DNA from: Bacteroidota bacterium
Lineage (GTDB): Bacteria; Bacteroidota; Bacteroidia; Sphingobacteriales; Sphingobacteriaceae
Length of the DNA stretch: 38,144 nt
Assembly: GCA_013286565.1 (NCBI GenBank)
Contig: JABDFM010000028.1
Span: forward strand, 1 to 38,144
Reading direction: 5' to 3'
Shown: positions 8,086 to 15,925 of the stretch, piece by piece
How the letters are laid out: every line of letters begins with the position of its first letter
Numbering within the stretch: the stretch's first letter is position 1
Notes under the pieces: model-generated
What the model saw: the letters and a program-made list of their open reading frames with translations, nothing else
Databases searched by the model: none
What the model was told of the DNA's origin: nothing
Program-made: the position numbers and the translations under genes

Positions 8086-8745
8086 ATGAAGAAGTTAATT
8101 ATATTTTTTAGTGTGCTGTTTCTGATTGATACGGTACATGCACAAGCGTTAAAATCAGTGAAATTAGACACCCTGGTAACGGTTTCGCTGCCAGCAAATT
8201 ATTATAAAAGGGACACTTTAGGGCAACAAATATTTTCGGCTACTACCGACCTGGGCTATATGATGGCCATCAGGGAGGCAAACGCTGTAGGTAATCCGCC
8301 TCTAAAAAAAGAAAAGGACCTTAACTCAGTGATGAAAAGGTATGTTAGCGGCATACAAGCTCAATCACAGGGAAGCGCCCAGTTTGTGAGAGATACTACC
8401 GTAGGCACGTTAAAAGCCAAAGCTTTCACTTTGCTATCAAAGGACGCTAACGGCGATAATCAATACCGGGACTTTGTATTGATCTATACACAGGATGCTA
8501 TTTATACTTTTGAATATGGATTCCCGGAGTCGCGGAAGGACCTGATTAATAGTGAAGCAAAATCATTTTTTAGTTCGATCAGGCTTTCGCCCGAATTACA
8601 ACGGAACGACCAATATACCGATCTGAGTAAAGCGACCGGGTTAAGAACAAATTATATCATCATGATCTCTGGTGGTATCCTGGTTACTCTTGCCATAGTA
8701 TGGCTGGTTTTCAGAAAAAAGAACAGCAACGTCGAACTTGTCTAA
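8086..8745 (+). CDS. Exported protein with C-terminal membrane anchor, unknown function
   Basis: No family was recognised. It has a Sec signal peptide (residues 1-19, ending HAQ), a mature domain of about 165 residues, and one C-terminal membrane helix (about 188-209) followed by a basic RKKNSN tail, so the domain should face the periplasm. The domain carries beta-rich segments (DTLVTVSLPANYYKR, GYMMAIREAN, DAIYTFEYGFPESR). This resembles small stress-related exported domains that describe a 'solubilised' ligand-binding fold, but no motif proves it. The stop overlaps the convergent PAP2 stop by 4 bp, and a strong hairpin follows. Confidence 0.8.
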   Translation: MKKLIIFFSVLFLIDTVHAQALKSVKLDTLVTVSLPANYYKRDTLGQQIFSATTDLGYMMAIREANAVGNPPLKKEKDLNSVMKRYVSGIQAQSQGSAQFVRDTTVGTLKAKAFTLLSKDANGDNQYRDFVLIYTQDAIYTFEYGFPESRKDLINSEAKSFFSSIRLSPELQRNDQYTDLSKATGLRTNYIIMISGGILVTLAIVWLVFRKKNSNVELV

Positions 8746-9395
8746 TTTAACAGGCCCCTTTGCCATTTAGGGGCCTGTATAAATTTCTTATTATCCAGCC
8801 AGTATAACCATATTACCGTGAGGATAACGCCCAATACTGAACCTGCGGTTACATCTTCAAAAAAGTGCTCGCTCAGGTACATCCGCGAATAGCCTACCAA
8901 ACACGCTATCAATAAAAACACCAGTCCCCAAGCTTTATTTTTACTCCAGTAAGTAAATAGTACGGCTAACATAAATGCGGTCACAGTATGCCCTGAGGGG
9001 AAGCTATGAAGGCTTAATATATCAACACCCTTAACAAAATGAATCCGGCTTAATTGATCTTTAAAATAGAGTTTAGGCCGGGGCGCGTCAAAAAGATATT
9101 TGATGATCTGAGCCGTAATGGAGGTGACAGCAAAACCCGAGGCAACTATAAATGCTTTACGGTAGCTGAATAATACCAATATGGCAGCCAAAGCTACGGC
9201 CGTCCACCCGTTGCCTAGATCTGTAACAAAAGGTGCCAGGAAATCGGCATATGGGTTGTTGATACCATTTACAGCAAAATAAATCTCCTCGCGGGTATAA
9301 GTTATTTTTATGAGCAGGCAAATACATAAAATAAGCAAATAAGGTACTGCGAGCCATTTAATTCTGCGCAGTATCTCGTTCAGGCTTGTTTTCAT
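8742..9395 (-). CDS. PAP2-family membrane phosphatase
   Basis: This is an integral-membrane phosphatidic-acid-phosphatase-type enzyme that dephosphorylates lipid phosphates such as undecaprenyl pyrophosphate, phosphatidate or lipid A. All three motifs are intact: K99-x6-R106-P107, PSGH at 133-136 and S170-R171-x5-H177-x3-D181. Five to six membrane helices are visible (about 13-30, 62-78, 82-98, 136-149, 154-170, 183-200). Like UppP-type PAP2 enzymes it has no signal peptide beyond the first helix. It faces the exported-protein gene tail to tail, overlapping by 4 bp. Substrate cannot be told from sequence. Confidence 0.9.
   Translation of the reverse strand: MKTSLNEILRRIKWLAVPYLLILCICLLIKITYTREEIYFAVNGINNPYADFLAPFVTDLGNGWTAVALAAILVLFSYRKAFIVASGFAVTSITAQIIKYLFDAPRPKLYFKDQLSRIHFVKGVDILSLHSFPSGHTVTAFMLAVLFTYWSKNKAWGLVFLLIACLVGYSRMYLSEHFFEDVTAGSVLGVILTVIWLYWLDNKKFIQAPKWQRGLLN
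8751..8777 (+). terminator. Terminator hairpin for the exported-protein gene, inside the PAP2 3' end
   Basis: CAGGCCCCT (8751-8759) pairs with AGGGGCCTG (8769-8777), a perfect 9-bp GC-rich stem with a 9-nt loop. It begins 5 bp after the stop at 8745 and is followed by an AT-rich stretch. It lies entirely within the last codons of the opposing PAP2 gene. Confidence 0.6.
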
Positions 9396-9443
9396 GGGTG
9401 CAAGTTAATAGAATATGCTATTTAATTCAATGCAAAAAAGTAG

Positions 9444-9451
9444 TATGTTTG
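9444..9451 (+). promoter_or_regulatory. Bacteroidota -7 promoter element (TATGTTTG)
   Basis: Exact TAnnTTTG match 26 bp upstream of the permease ATG. No good TTG -33 element is present at the usual distance. Confidence 0.45.
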
Positions 9452-9477
9452 GGCTTAGCCTTAACATTTAAAACTAA

Positions 9478-11220
9478 ATGTCTAAAAGTATCTTCCGTAA
9501 AAAGTCAATTGGAAAAATAGTAGCAGATGCCAGTGCAGGCCTTGATGATGGTCATGGAGTATCATTAAACAAAGTTTTGACCGTACGCGACCTTACCGCG
9601 CTGGGTATTGCAGCTGTTATAGGCGCCGGAATATTTAGCACTGTAGGCAAAGCTTGCTTTGATGGTGGCCCGGGTGTTATTTTTTTATTTATGATTTGCG
9701 CTGTGGCCTGTGGATTTTCTGCCCTTTGCTATGCAGAATTTGCTTCACGCATCCCCATGTCGGGTAGTGCATACACCTATTCTTATGCAGCCTTTGGCGA
9801 GATCATTGCATGGATAATTGGTTGGGATCTAGTGATGGAGTACGCTGTTGGAAATATTACAGTAGCCATTTCATGGTCAGGTAATTTGACAAGCTTTTTG
9901 CATAATATTGGGTTGCGCATTCCCGATTTTTTGTCTACTAGCTTTTTTGAAGCAAAAAATGGAAGCATTCAATATTTGGAAAAAATGGCTAAGCATGATA
10001 CCGTTGGTGCTGCGGATTTTTCAAACATGCACAATATATGGCTTAACGCACCACGCATAGGGTCTGTTCCTTTTATTTTGAATCTTCCTGCATTAGCTAT
10101 CACCGTTTTTATTACATACCTCGTTTATATAGGCATTAAAGAGTCGAGACGGGCCAGTAACCTGATGGTATTGTTTAAACTGATAGTAGTTGCTGCAGTA
10201 ATAGCAGTTGGTTTTTACTATGTAAACCCCGCAAACTGGGTTCCTTTTTTACCGAATAAATTTGCTGGTGTAATGAAGGGCGTTTCCGCAGTATTCTTTG
10301 CATATATTGGTTTTGATGCTATTTCCACAACCGCTGAAGAATGTAAAAACCCTCAGAGGGATTTGCCAAAAGGAATGTTCTATTCCCTTATCATCTGCAC
10401 AATATTATATATTTTGATCGCGCTTGTGCTTACAGGAATGGTTAACTACACAAAACTGAATACCAGTGATTTTTTGGCAAGTGCATTTAATGAAAGAGGG
10501 TTAAATATATTTGGTGGCATTATTGCATTAAGTGCAGTTGTTGCAACCACATCAGTACTGCTCGTATTTCAGATAGGCCAACCACGCATCTGGATGAGTA
10601 TGAGCCGTGATGGTTTATTGCCGCCAAGGTTTTCAAAGCTTCATCCAAAATACCATACACCTTCCTTTGCAACTATTATTACGGGTTTGGTAGTAGGCAT
10701 TCCCTCCTTATTTCTTGATTCGGCACTGGTGACAGATTTATGTAGCATTGGTACTTTGTTTGCATTTGTATTGGTTTGCGGGGGGATTTTAATATTGCCA
10801 AGAACCGAGAAGCACGAGGGTAAATTTAGAGTGCCCTACGTTAATGGGAAATACATTGTTCCTATTATCTTAATTGTAGCGATTATTTTTACCCACATAC
10901 AATTTCCGGAATTCTATAAAAATTTCTTTGGGCTGATTGATTCAGCCCAGCCGAACTTAACAAAATGGGAAGTGCTACGCGAAAGGATACCCTATTTTGC
11001 CTTTTCTATATTGGTCTTAGGAATTACAATAGCCGGTTTTATCAAAAATTACTCTTTGATACCTGTTCTTGGATTATTCTCCTGCTTTTACCTTATGACA
11101 GAGTTGGGTACAACCAATTGGCTGCGCTTTATAATTTGGCTGATTATAGGTTTAGTTATTTACTTTAGGTATAGCTATAAACACAGTGTACTGGGTAAGG
11201 AGCATAAGGTGGAGGTTTGA
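9478..11220 (+). CDS. APC-superfamily amino acid permease (CAT/YfnA-like)
   Basis: This is a secondary transporter of the amino acid-polyamine-organocation superfamily, cationic amino acid transporter branch, in the inner membrane. About 12-14 hydrophobic helices are visible. TM1 carries the unwound substrate-site motif GIAAVIGAGIFS (43-54), and the conserved segment near TM6 reads FFAYIGFDAISTTAEECKNPQRDLP. A large extracytoplasmic loop of about 50 residues (about 147-195) lies between TM4 and TM5. At 580 aa it is longer than YfnA-type carriers of about 460 aa, through this loop and a C-terminal extension. Its codons look richer in A/T-ending forms than the neighbours, possibly reflecting transfer. 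Substrate unknown. Confidence 0.9.
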   Translation: MSKSIFRKKSIGKIVADASAGLDDGHGVSLNKVLTVRDLTALGIAAVIGAGIFSTVGKACFDGGPGVIFLFMICAVACGFSALCYAEFASRIPMSGSAYTYSYAAFGEIIAWIIGWDLVMEYAVGNITVAISWSGNLTSFLHNIGLRIPDFLSTSFFEAKNGSIQYLEKMAKHDTVGAADFSNMHNIWLNAPRIGSVPFILNLPALAITVFITYLVYIGIKESRRASNLMVLFKLIVVAAVIAVGFYYVNPANWVPFLPNKFAGVMKGVSAVFFAYIGFDAISTTAEECKNPQRDLPKGMFYSLIICTILYILIALVLTGMVNYTKLNTSDFLASAFNERGLNIFGGIIALSAVVATTSVLLVFQIGQPRIWMSMSRDGLLPPRFSKLHPKYHTPSFATIITGLVVGIPSLFLDSALVTDLCSIGTLFAFVLVCGGILILPRTEKHEGKFRVPYVNGKYIVPIILIVAIIFTHIQFPEFYKNFFGLIDSAQPNLTKWEVLRERIPYFAFSILVLGITIAGFIKNYSLIPVLGLFSCFYLMTELGTTNWLRFIIWLIIGLVIYFRYSYKHSVLGKEHKVEV

Positions 11221-11270
11221 TTTCAAATCTGCACATCAAAAACCCTATCTTTAGCTAAAATCTCAACCCA

Positions 11271-11531
11271 TTGAAAATAGATACCGTTTCTATCATTGGA
11301 TACCTGGCGGCTTTTGGCACCACGGTTTCGTTTTTGCCGCAGGCGATCAAAACCATACAAACTAAGGATACTTCGGGAATCTCATTGTCTATGTACACGC
11401 TGTTCACACTCGGTACGCTATTATGGCTGATCTATGGCATAACGAGCCACAGTTTGCCCGTAGCCATAGCCAATGTGATCACCTTTATATTTGCCAGTAT
11501 TATTTTAGGATACAAGATCAGGTATAAATAG
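11271..11531 (+). CDS. SemiSWEET (PQ-loop/MtN3) sugar transporter
   Basis: An 86-residue half-transporter with three helices (about 5-25, 38-57, 63-82) that dimerises to form a sugar channel. The PQ motif is at residues 23-24 (SFLPQAIKTIQTKDTSG). Length and pattern match bacterial SemiSWEETs exactly. The start is TTG: no in-frame ATG precedes the first helix, and the only later Met lies inside helix 2, so TTG at 11271 is the only start preserving the fold. There is no Shine-Dalgarno sequence. It lies 50 bp after the permease and may be co-transcribed with it. Confidence 0.9.
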   Translation: MKIDTVSIIGYLAAFGTTVSFLPQAIKTIQTKDTSGISLSMYTLFTLGTLLWLIYGITSHSLPVAIANVITFIFASIILGYKIRYK

Positions 11532-11539
11532 ATGGTTTT

Positions 11540-11622
11540 GTTGGAACGTTGAAAGGTTGGAAAGTTATTTGCAATTAGCAGCAATTAAACCTTACAACAT
11601 TTCAACCTTACAACTTTCCAAC
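11540..11622. repeat. Imperfect inverted repeat (GTTGGAAaGTTG type)
   Basis: GTTGGAACGTTGAAAGGTTGGAAAG (from 11540) is matched on the other strand by a related run ending at 11622 (reverse complement begins GTTGGAAAGTTGTAAGGTTG). A short GCAATTAGCAGCAATT doublet lies in the loop. It occupies the gap between the convergent SemiSWEET and PAP2 genes. Confidence 0.55.
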
Positions 11623-11627
11623 ATCTC

Positions 11628-12425
11628 TTACAACTGCATAGCAAATGACAATCCCGGCGTTCCATTCTGGTAGGTGGGCATTATCATGGTGCTCCGGCCC
11701 TTGCTGTCTTTGTGAGTAAGCTTGTTGCGGATATAAGGATAAACCAAATAAGCCAGTTTGGTTGACAGTACACCAAACCCCGCGCCTGCAACCACATCGC
11801 TAAACCAGTGGTCCCTGTTATACATCCGGAAAATACCCGTGGTAACGGCAAAACCGTAGCCTATCACTGTGTACACAGGAGATTTATTTGAATACTCCTG
11901 TGCCAAAAATTCGGCTCCCATAAATGCGAGGCCTGTATGCCCCGACGGGAAAGATAAATAATCAGTCCCATTGGGCCGTAAACGATGTGTGGTGTATTTT
12001 GTTATGAGTTCAGAGGCTCCCACAAACCCGGCAGATAACCCAAGCAAAGCGGTGCGGTCAATAAATGTGTTTTTGCCTTCCACGCCAATCAGATCCAAAC
12101 CATAAACCATTACAATCGGGGTAATAAGGAAATAGCTTTCGGCCTTCGTATTAAAATTAGGATTGGTTCTTTCTATATCACTATGGATATAATAATCAAA
12201 GCGGCGTATTGGATGGATCACAAACGAGGATACCCCATAAGCGATAGCAGCCGTAGGGATAACCAATGTTATAACCTTGCTGTGTAACTTTTTAACCGTA
12301 TCTGGAGCTGTTAAAAGGTCTTTTTTTACCGTATCAACCAGTTTCTTTTTTGTAGTATCTGGTTTATTCTGGGCATAAGCTTCAAATGAAATAAAGCAAA
12401 TAAGAACGAGAATTATTTTTTTCAT
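11628..12425 (-). CDS. PAP2-family phosphatase with signal peptide
   Basis: This is a second PAP2 phosphatase, of the exported type. A Sec signal peptide covers residues 1-18 (ending AYA-QNK), followed by a Lys/Thr-rich linker with two DTVKK repeats (about 31-46). The catalytic region has all motifs: K143-x6-R150-P151, PSGH at 160-163 and R200-x5-H206-x3-D210. The helices are shorter and less hydrophobic than in the 217-aa PAP2 gene nearby. It is probably a membrane-associated lipid phosphatase acting on the periplasmic or outer-membrane side. It ends in a convergent arrangement with SemiSWEET and lies upstream of nothing in its own direction. Confidence 0.88.
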   Translation of the reverse strand: MKKIILVLICFISFEAYAQNKPDTTKKKLVDTVKKDLLTAPDTVKKLHSKVITLVIPTAAIAYGVSSFVIHPIRRFDYYIHSDIERTNPNFNTKAESYFLITPIVMVYGLDLIGVEGKNTFIDRTALLGLSAGFVGASELITKYTTHRLRPNGTDYLSFPSGHTGLAFMGAEFLAQEYSNKSPVYTVIGYGFAVTTGIFRMYNRDHWFSDVVAGAGFGVLSTKLAYLVYPYIRNKLTHKDSKGRSTMIMPTYQNGTPGLSFAMQL

Positions 12426-12514
12426 AGGTGTATATCAACAATATAAGGCAAGTGCGTTTTATACTTTATAAAGCTCACTTAACATTCTGTTAACAATCTG
12501 TAGCCAAAATGTTT

Positions 12515-14464
12515 TTAACTGATGCGTTGAATTTCTACAGTTTCAGGATCAGCCAGCATCAGCGGAACTTTTTCTACGGTAACAAAACTCAGATCGAGCC
12601 CAAAGCCGCGCTCTTCGGATAAGCTTACTTTTTTAAGATAATGATAAAAAGCCATAATAAACCGCTCATATAAGGATAAGTTGTGTGAGCGCGAAACCAC
12701 CTTCTCGATCACCACAAATCTAAAATCGCCTACAATTTTATGCCTGTTCAATGATTTATAGGTGCTGGTAATATTTACCTCGCCCTTTTTTACCAGGTCT
12801 TCCACCACTTTCCTGAATAACAGGTTGATCTGTTGCTCAATGCGGAAACCCAGTTTAAAATCTATACGGATAAGCTTATTAGGCACTAAAAACTGCACCT
12901 CATATTCACGTTTATAAGGCTCGTCCATTACATCAACATGCACCAGCCAATACACATCGGCCCGTTTAGGCTGCTTCTGCAAAATGGAATAAATAATTTT
13001 CGACTCTATCTCTGAGTCAAAATTAGCGCTGGTCAAATACACCAGCTGAGATGCATATTTGGGCACCGTTTCGTCATCACTCAGCTCCTTTATGATGTTG
13101 TAATAATCCTCTATCGCGATAAATTTAACAAAGCGGTTCCTGATCCTGCGGGCAATATGCCAGGTCCACATGATGGTAAATAAAACCGCACCTACCGATA
13201 AGGTGAACCAGCCCCCATGTACAAATTTAACCAGGTTACCTGATAAAAATGTCCCCTCAATAAATAGATAGACCACTAAAAATATGGCTATCACATAGGT
13301 TGGAAATTTTCTTTTTGCCAAAAATTTTGAAACCAGTATGGTGGTCATCAGCATCGCTACGGTGATACTTAAACCATAGGCCGCCTCCATGCTATCCGAA
13401 TGGCGAAATAACAAAACTACCCCTATACAGCCGGCACACAGCAGCCAGTTAACGCTGGGCACGTAAAGCTGGCCCTTTTGTTCGGTTGGATAATTGATCC
13501 TTACCTTGGGCCATAAATTCAATCGTACGGCTTCGGCTATAAGTGTAAATGAGCCTGAAATAAGCGCCTGGCTGGCAATGATGGCAGCGATAGTAGCGAT
13601 GCCGATACCGTATACCAGGAACCAGGCTGGCATAATTTCATAGAATGGATTATGCCGGTTCAGATCAAGAGCCTGCCCGCTGCGGTTCAACAGCCAAACA
13701 CCTTGCCCAAGATAATTTATCACCAAGCAACTCTTAACATATATCCAGCTGATCCTTATGTTTTTTCGCCCGCAATGCCCCAGATCGGAGTATAAAGCCT
13801 CGGCACCTGTAGTACATAGGAACACCGCACCTAAAATAATGAACGCGTCATAATTACTGTTACTTAACAGCTTATAAGCATAATATGGATTTAAAGCTTT
13901 TAGAATGGATGGCATCTGGAAAATAAAAGCCATCCCTAATACGCCCATCATAGTGAACCAAATAAACATAATAGGCCCAAAGGCCTTGCCTACCAGCGAT
14001 GTACCAAACTGCTGAATGATAAATAGGGCCGCAATGATTATAATAACTATCGTAACTGTATGTAAATGGGGAAATTTGGTCACCAATCCTTCAATGGCTG
14101 CTGATATCGTGATGGGCGGTGTGATAATACCATCGGCCAGCAACGCGCAGCCACCTATAACAGCGGGTACAACCAGCCATTTTGCCTTACGGCGAACTAA
14201 GGAGAATAAAGAGAATATGCCACCCTCACCCTTATTATCGGCCTGTAGGGTGATCACCACATATTTTAGAGTGGTTTGCATGGTCAACGTCCAGAATATA
14301 CAGGATATACCTCCAAGCACCAATGTTTCTGAAATGTGCTGCTCCCCAACAATGGCTTTAAAAACATATAGCGGCGACGTACCGATATCGCCATAAATGA
14401 TACCTAAACTAATCAGAAGCCCCGCGAGGGATAGTTTTTGCAGATCTTTATGAGTCGCTGTCAC
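12515..14464 (-). CDS. kup: Kup potassium uptake protein
   Basis: This is a KUP/HAK/KT family proton-coupled K+ symporter in the inner membrane. The N-terminal signature GIIYGDIGTSPLYV is at 21-34, and GGIFSLFSLVRR and LLADGIITPPITISAAIEG follow. Twelve hydrophobic helices span about 12-430, including FVHGGWFTL near the last ones. The soluble C-terminal domain (about 435-649) is typical. Length of 649 aa is normal for the family. No obvious c-di-AMP riboswitch is visible upstream, but the leader does contain a tandem TTTTGTTAAA repeat shared with the divergent T9SS gene. Monocistronic by spacing. Confidence 0.95.
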   Translation of the reverse strand: MTATHKDLQKLSLAGLLISLGIIYGDIGTSPLYVFKAIVGEQHISETLVLGGISCIFWTLTMQTTLKYVVITLQADNKGEGGIFSLFSLVRRKAKWLVVPAVIGGCALLADGIITPPITISAAIEGLVTKFPHLHTVTIVIIIIAALFIIQQFGTSLVGKAFGPIMFIWFTMMGVLGMAFIFQMPSILKALNPYYAYKLLSNSNYDAFIILGAVFLCTTGAEALYSDLGHCGRKNIRISWIYVKSCLVINYLGQGVWLLNRSGQALDLNRHNPFYEIMPAWFLVYGIGIATIAAIIASQALISGSFTLIAEAVRLNLWPKVRINYPTEQKGQLYVPSVNWLLCAGCIGVVLLFRHSDSMEAAYGLSITVAMLMTTILVSKFLAKRKFPTYVIAIFLVVYLFIEGTFLSGNLVKFVHGGWFTLSVGAVLFTIMWTWHIARRIRNRFVKFIAIEDYYNIIKELSDDETVPKYASQLVYLTSANFDSEIESKIIYSILQKQPKRADVYWLVHVDVMDEPYKREYEVQFLVPNKLIRIDFKLGFRIEQQINLLFRKVVEDLVKKGEVNITSTYKSLNRHKIVGDFRFVVIEKVVSRSHNLSLYERFIMAFYHYLKKVSLSEERGFGLDLSFVTVEKVPLMLADPETVEIQRIS

Positions 14465-14570
14465 TTTATAAAAATAGAGTTTATTAAATATTAAGTGTTA
14501 AATTTATAACTATTAATGCTATCTAATACGTAAAAAGGGGTCGGGCAAATATGAAACTAATAAAATCCTT

Positions 14571-14590
14571 TTTTGTTAAATTTTGTTAAA
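14571..14590. repeat. Tandem 10-bp repeat TTTTGTTAAA x2
   Basis: Two exact back-to-back copies lie in the 197-bp divergent region between kup and the T9SS-sorted gene. The spacing of one helical turn would suit a regulator binding one DNA face. Confidence 0.5.
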
Positions 14591-14637
14591 ATGTTTCAGA
14601 ATGGCTCCGGGTTCTTAATTGATGAGCGCTTTATTTA

Positions 14638-14645
14638 TATTTTTG
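14638..14645 (+). promoter_or_regulatory. Bacteroidota promoter (TATTTTTG)
   Basis: Exact TAnnTTTG element with a TTG at 14619-14621 (16-bp spacer, slightly short). The predicted start near 14652 gives a 10-nt leader before the ATG at 14662. Confidence 0.45.
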
Positions 14646-14661
14646 CATGAGATATTAAAGC

Positions 14662-15171
14662 ATGAGGCGAAATTTTACCTATACATTTTCATGGATCATA
14701 CTGATCGCTACAGCGGTATTCATGAACTTTGCCTTCGCCGCCGGTGTCAAACATCCAAAAAGCGATACCACTAATGTACATTCCGCAAAAAACAAATTAG
14801 GCATTACAAAAAGCGCCTACCAGAAAAACAGTTTGCATTTGGCACTTCCGCCGCTTAAACCGGCAGCTACCTCTAATTTAAAAGTTAATGTTTTCCGTGC
14901 TGACGACAAATTACTAACCGACGTAGAGGTATTTCCAAATCCCATTACCGACCAGATCAATGTGAAATATGTATTATCACGCAATGCCATCGTTACCGTA
15001 AAAATAATGGATGTATTAGGCAATGATGTGATCACTTTACTTTCACAAAGAATAGGATCGGGCGAACAAAGCTTTTCATACCCCATAAACAATAAACTAT
15101 CCCGCGGGTTTTATTTTATCCGGGTAGTTGCCGGTACAGAATCGGTGATCAAGAGGATCTCAGTGCTGTAA
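14662..15171 (+). CDS. Short T9SS-secreted protein with type A sorting domain
   Basis: A 169-residue protein made almost only of targeting signals. It has a Sec signal (about 1-26, hydrophobic WIILIATAVFMNFAFA), a low-complexity Lys/Ser linker (27-80), and a Por-secretion C-terminal domain (about 86-169). The CTD shows the family pattern: EVFPNPITDQINVKY, IVTVKIMDVLGNDV, LSRGFYFIRVVAG and a terminal VIKRISVL. Such domains direct proteins through the type IX system to the cell surface. No catalytic domain lies between the signals. It is divergent from kup and is followed by a GC-rich repeat. The function of the passenger is unknown. Confidence 0.85.
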   Translation: MRRNFTYTFSWIILIATAVFMNFAFAAGVKHPKSDTTNVHSAKNKLGITKSAYQKNSLHLALPPLKPAATSNLKVNVFRADDKLLTDVEVFPNPITDQINVKYVLSRNAIVTVKIMDVLGNDVITLLSQRIGSGEQSFSYPINNKLSRGFYFIRVVAGTESVIKRISVL

Positions 15172-15240
15172 GAGCCCCCTTACCCCCTGAAGAGGGAATT
15201 GTATTTCGGATTTCGGAATTTCAATTTCGAATTTGAGGAT
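15172..15240. repeat. GC-rich block plus TTTCGGATTTCGGAATTTC repeat
   Basis: Directly after the T9SS gene comes AGCCCCCTTACCCCCTGAAGA, in which CCCT...AGGG can pair. A run of short TTTCGGA/TTTCGAA repeats follows. It resembles the block at 526-580 and probably belongs to a dispersed non-coding repeat class. Confidence 0.4.
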
Positions 15241-15311
15241 ACATCTCAAAAATCATGTAAATCCTTTAATCCGTTTAATCATGGTTCAGACAAAATTCAT
15301 AATTTGGCCTT

Positions 15312-15923
15312 ATGAAAATAATTGCCATAGGCCGTAATTATGCCGAGCATGCAAAAGAGCTGAACAACCCCATTCCATCTACCCCGGTGATATTTATGAA
15401 ACCGGATACCGCTTTGTTGAAAGATAACAAGCCTTTTTACCACCCCGATTTTTCGGAAGATATCCATCACGAAATTGAGATCGTATTAAAGATCAGCAAG
15501 GAAGGCAAGCATGTGAATGAAAAGTTTGCAACCAGCTATTTTGAAGAGATCGCTTTAGGCGTGGATTTTACCGCCCGCGATATACAGCAGCGCCATAAGG
15601 AAAAAGGATTGCCCTGGGAACTGGCAAAAGCGTTTGACGGCTCGGCCCCGGTGAGCAATTTTGTGCCGAAATCCAAATTCGCTGATATTTATAACCTGAA
15701 CTTTAGGTTAGACATCAACCAGGAAACACGTCAGCAAGGCAACACCAAAGACCTTTTATTTTCATTTGAAAAGATCATTGCCTTTGTATCAAAATATATC
15801 ACCCTCAAAAAAGGCGACCTCATTTTTACAGGCACACCAGAAGGCGTAGGCAAGATAAATATCGGCGATAGATTAGAAGGTTATTTAGGAGATGAGAAAT
15901 TGCTCGATTTTTACGTTAAGTAA
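15312..15923 (+). CDS. Fumarylacetoacetate hydrolase family protein (FAHD1-like)
   Basis: This is a cytoplasmic FAH-fold metal-dependent hydrolase or decarboxylase. Single-domain members of about 200 aa act as acylpyruvases, oxaloacetate decarboxylases/tautomerases or catechol-pathway isomerases. The metal triad is present: E54 and E56 in HHEIEIV and D85 in GVDFTARD. The conserved KAFDGSAPV (107-115) and FTGTPEGVG segments are intact. It heads a tight operon: the stop is followed after 2 nt by the M23 gene. The sequence does not separate the possible activities. No catechol or tyrosine genes are nearby, which favours a housekeeping FAHD1-type role. Confidence 0.9.
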   Translation: MKIIAIGRNYAEHAKELNNPIPSTPVIFMKPDTALLKDNKPFYHPDFSEDIHHEIEIVLKISKEGKHVNEKFATSYFEEIALGVDFTARDIQQRHKEKGLPWELAKAFDGSAPVSNFVPKSKFADIYNLNFRLDINQETRQQGNTKDLLFSFEKIIAFVSKYITLKKGDLIFTGTPEGVGKINIGDRLEGYLGDEKLLDFYVK

Positions 15924-15925
15924 GC

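Noticed and set aside
12426..14662. c-di-AMP or other riboswitch before kup
   Set aside because: The kup leader on the minus strand is AT-rich with only a tandem 10-bp repeat; no extended conserved riboswitch structure was recognised.
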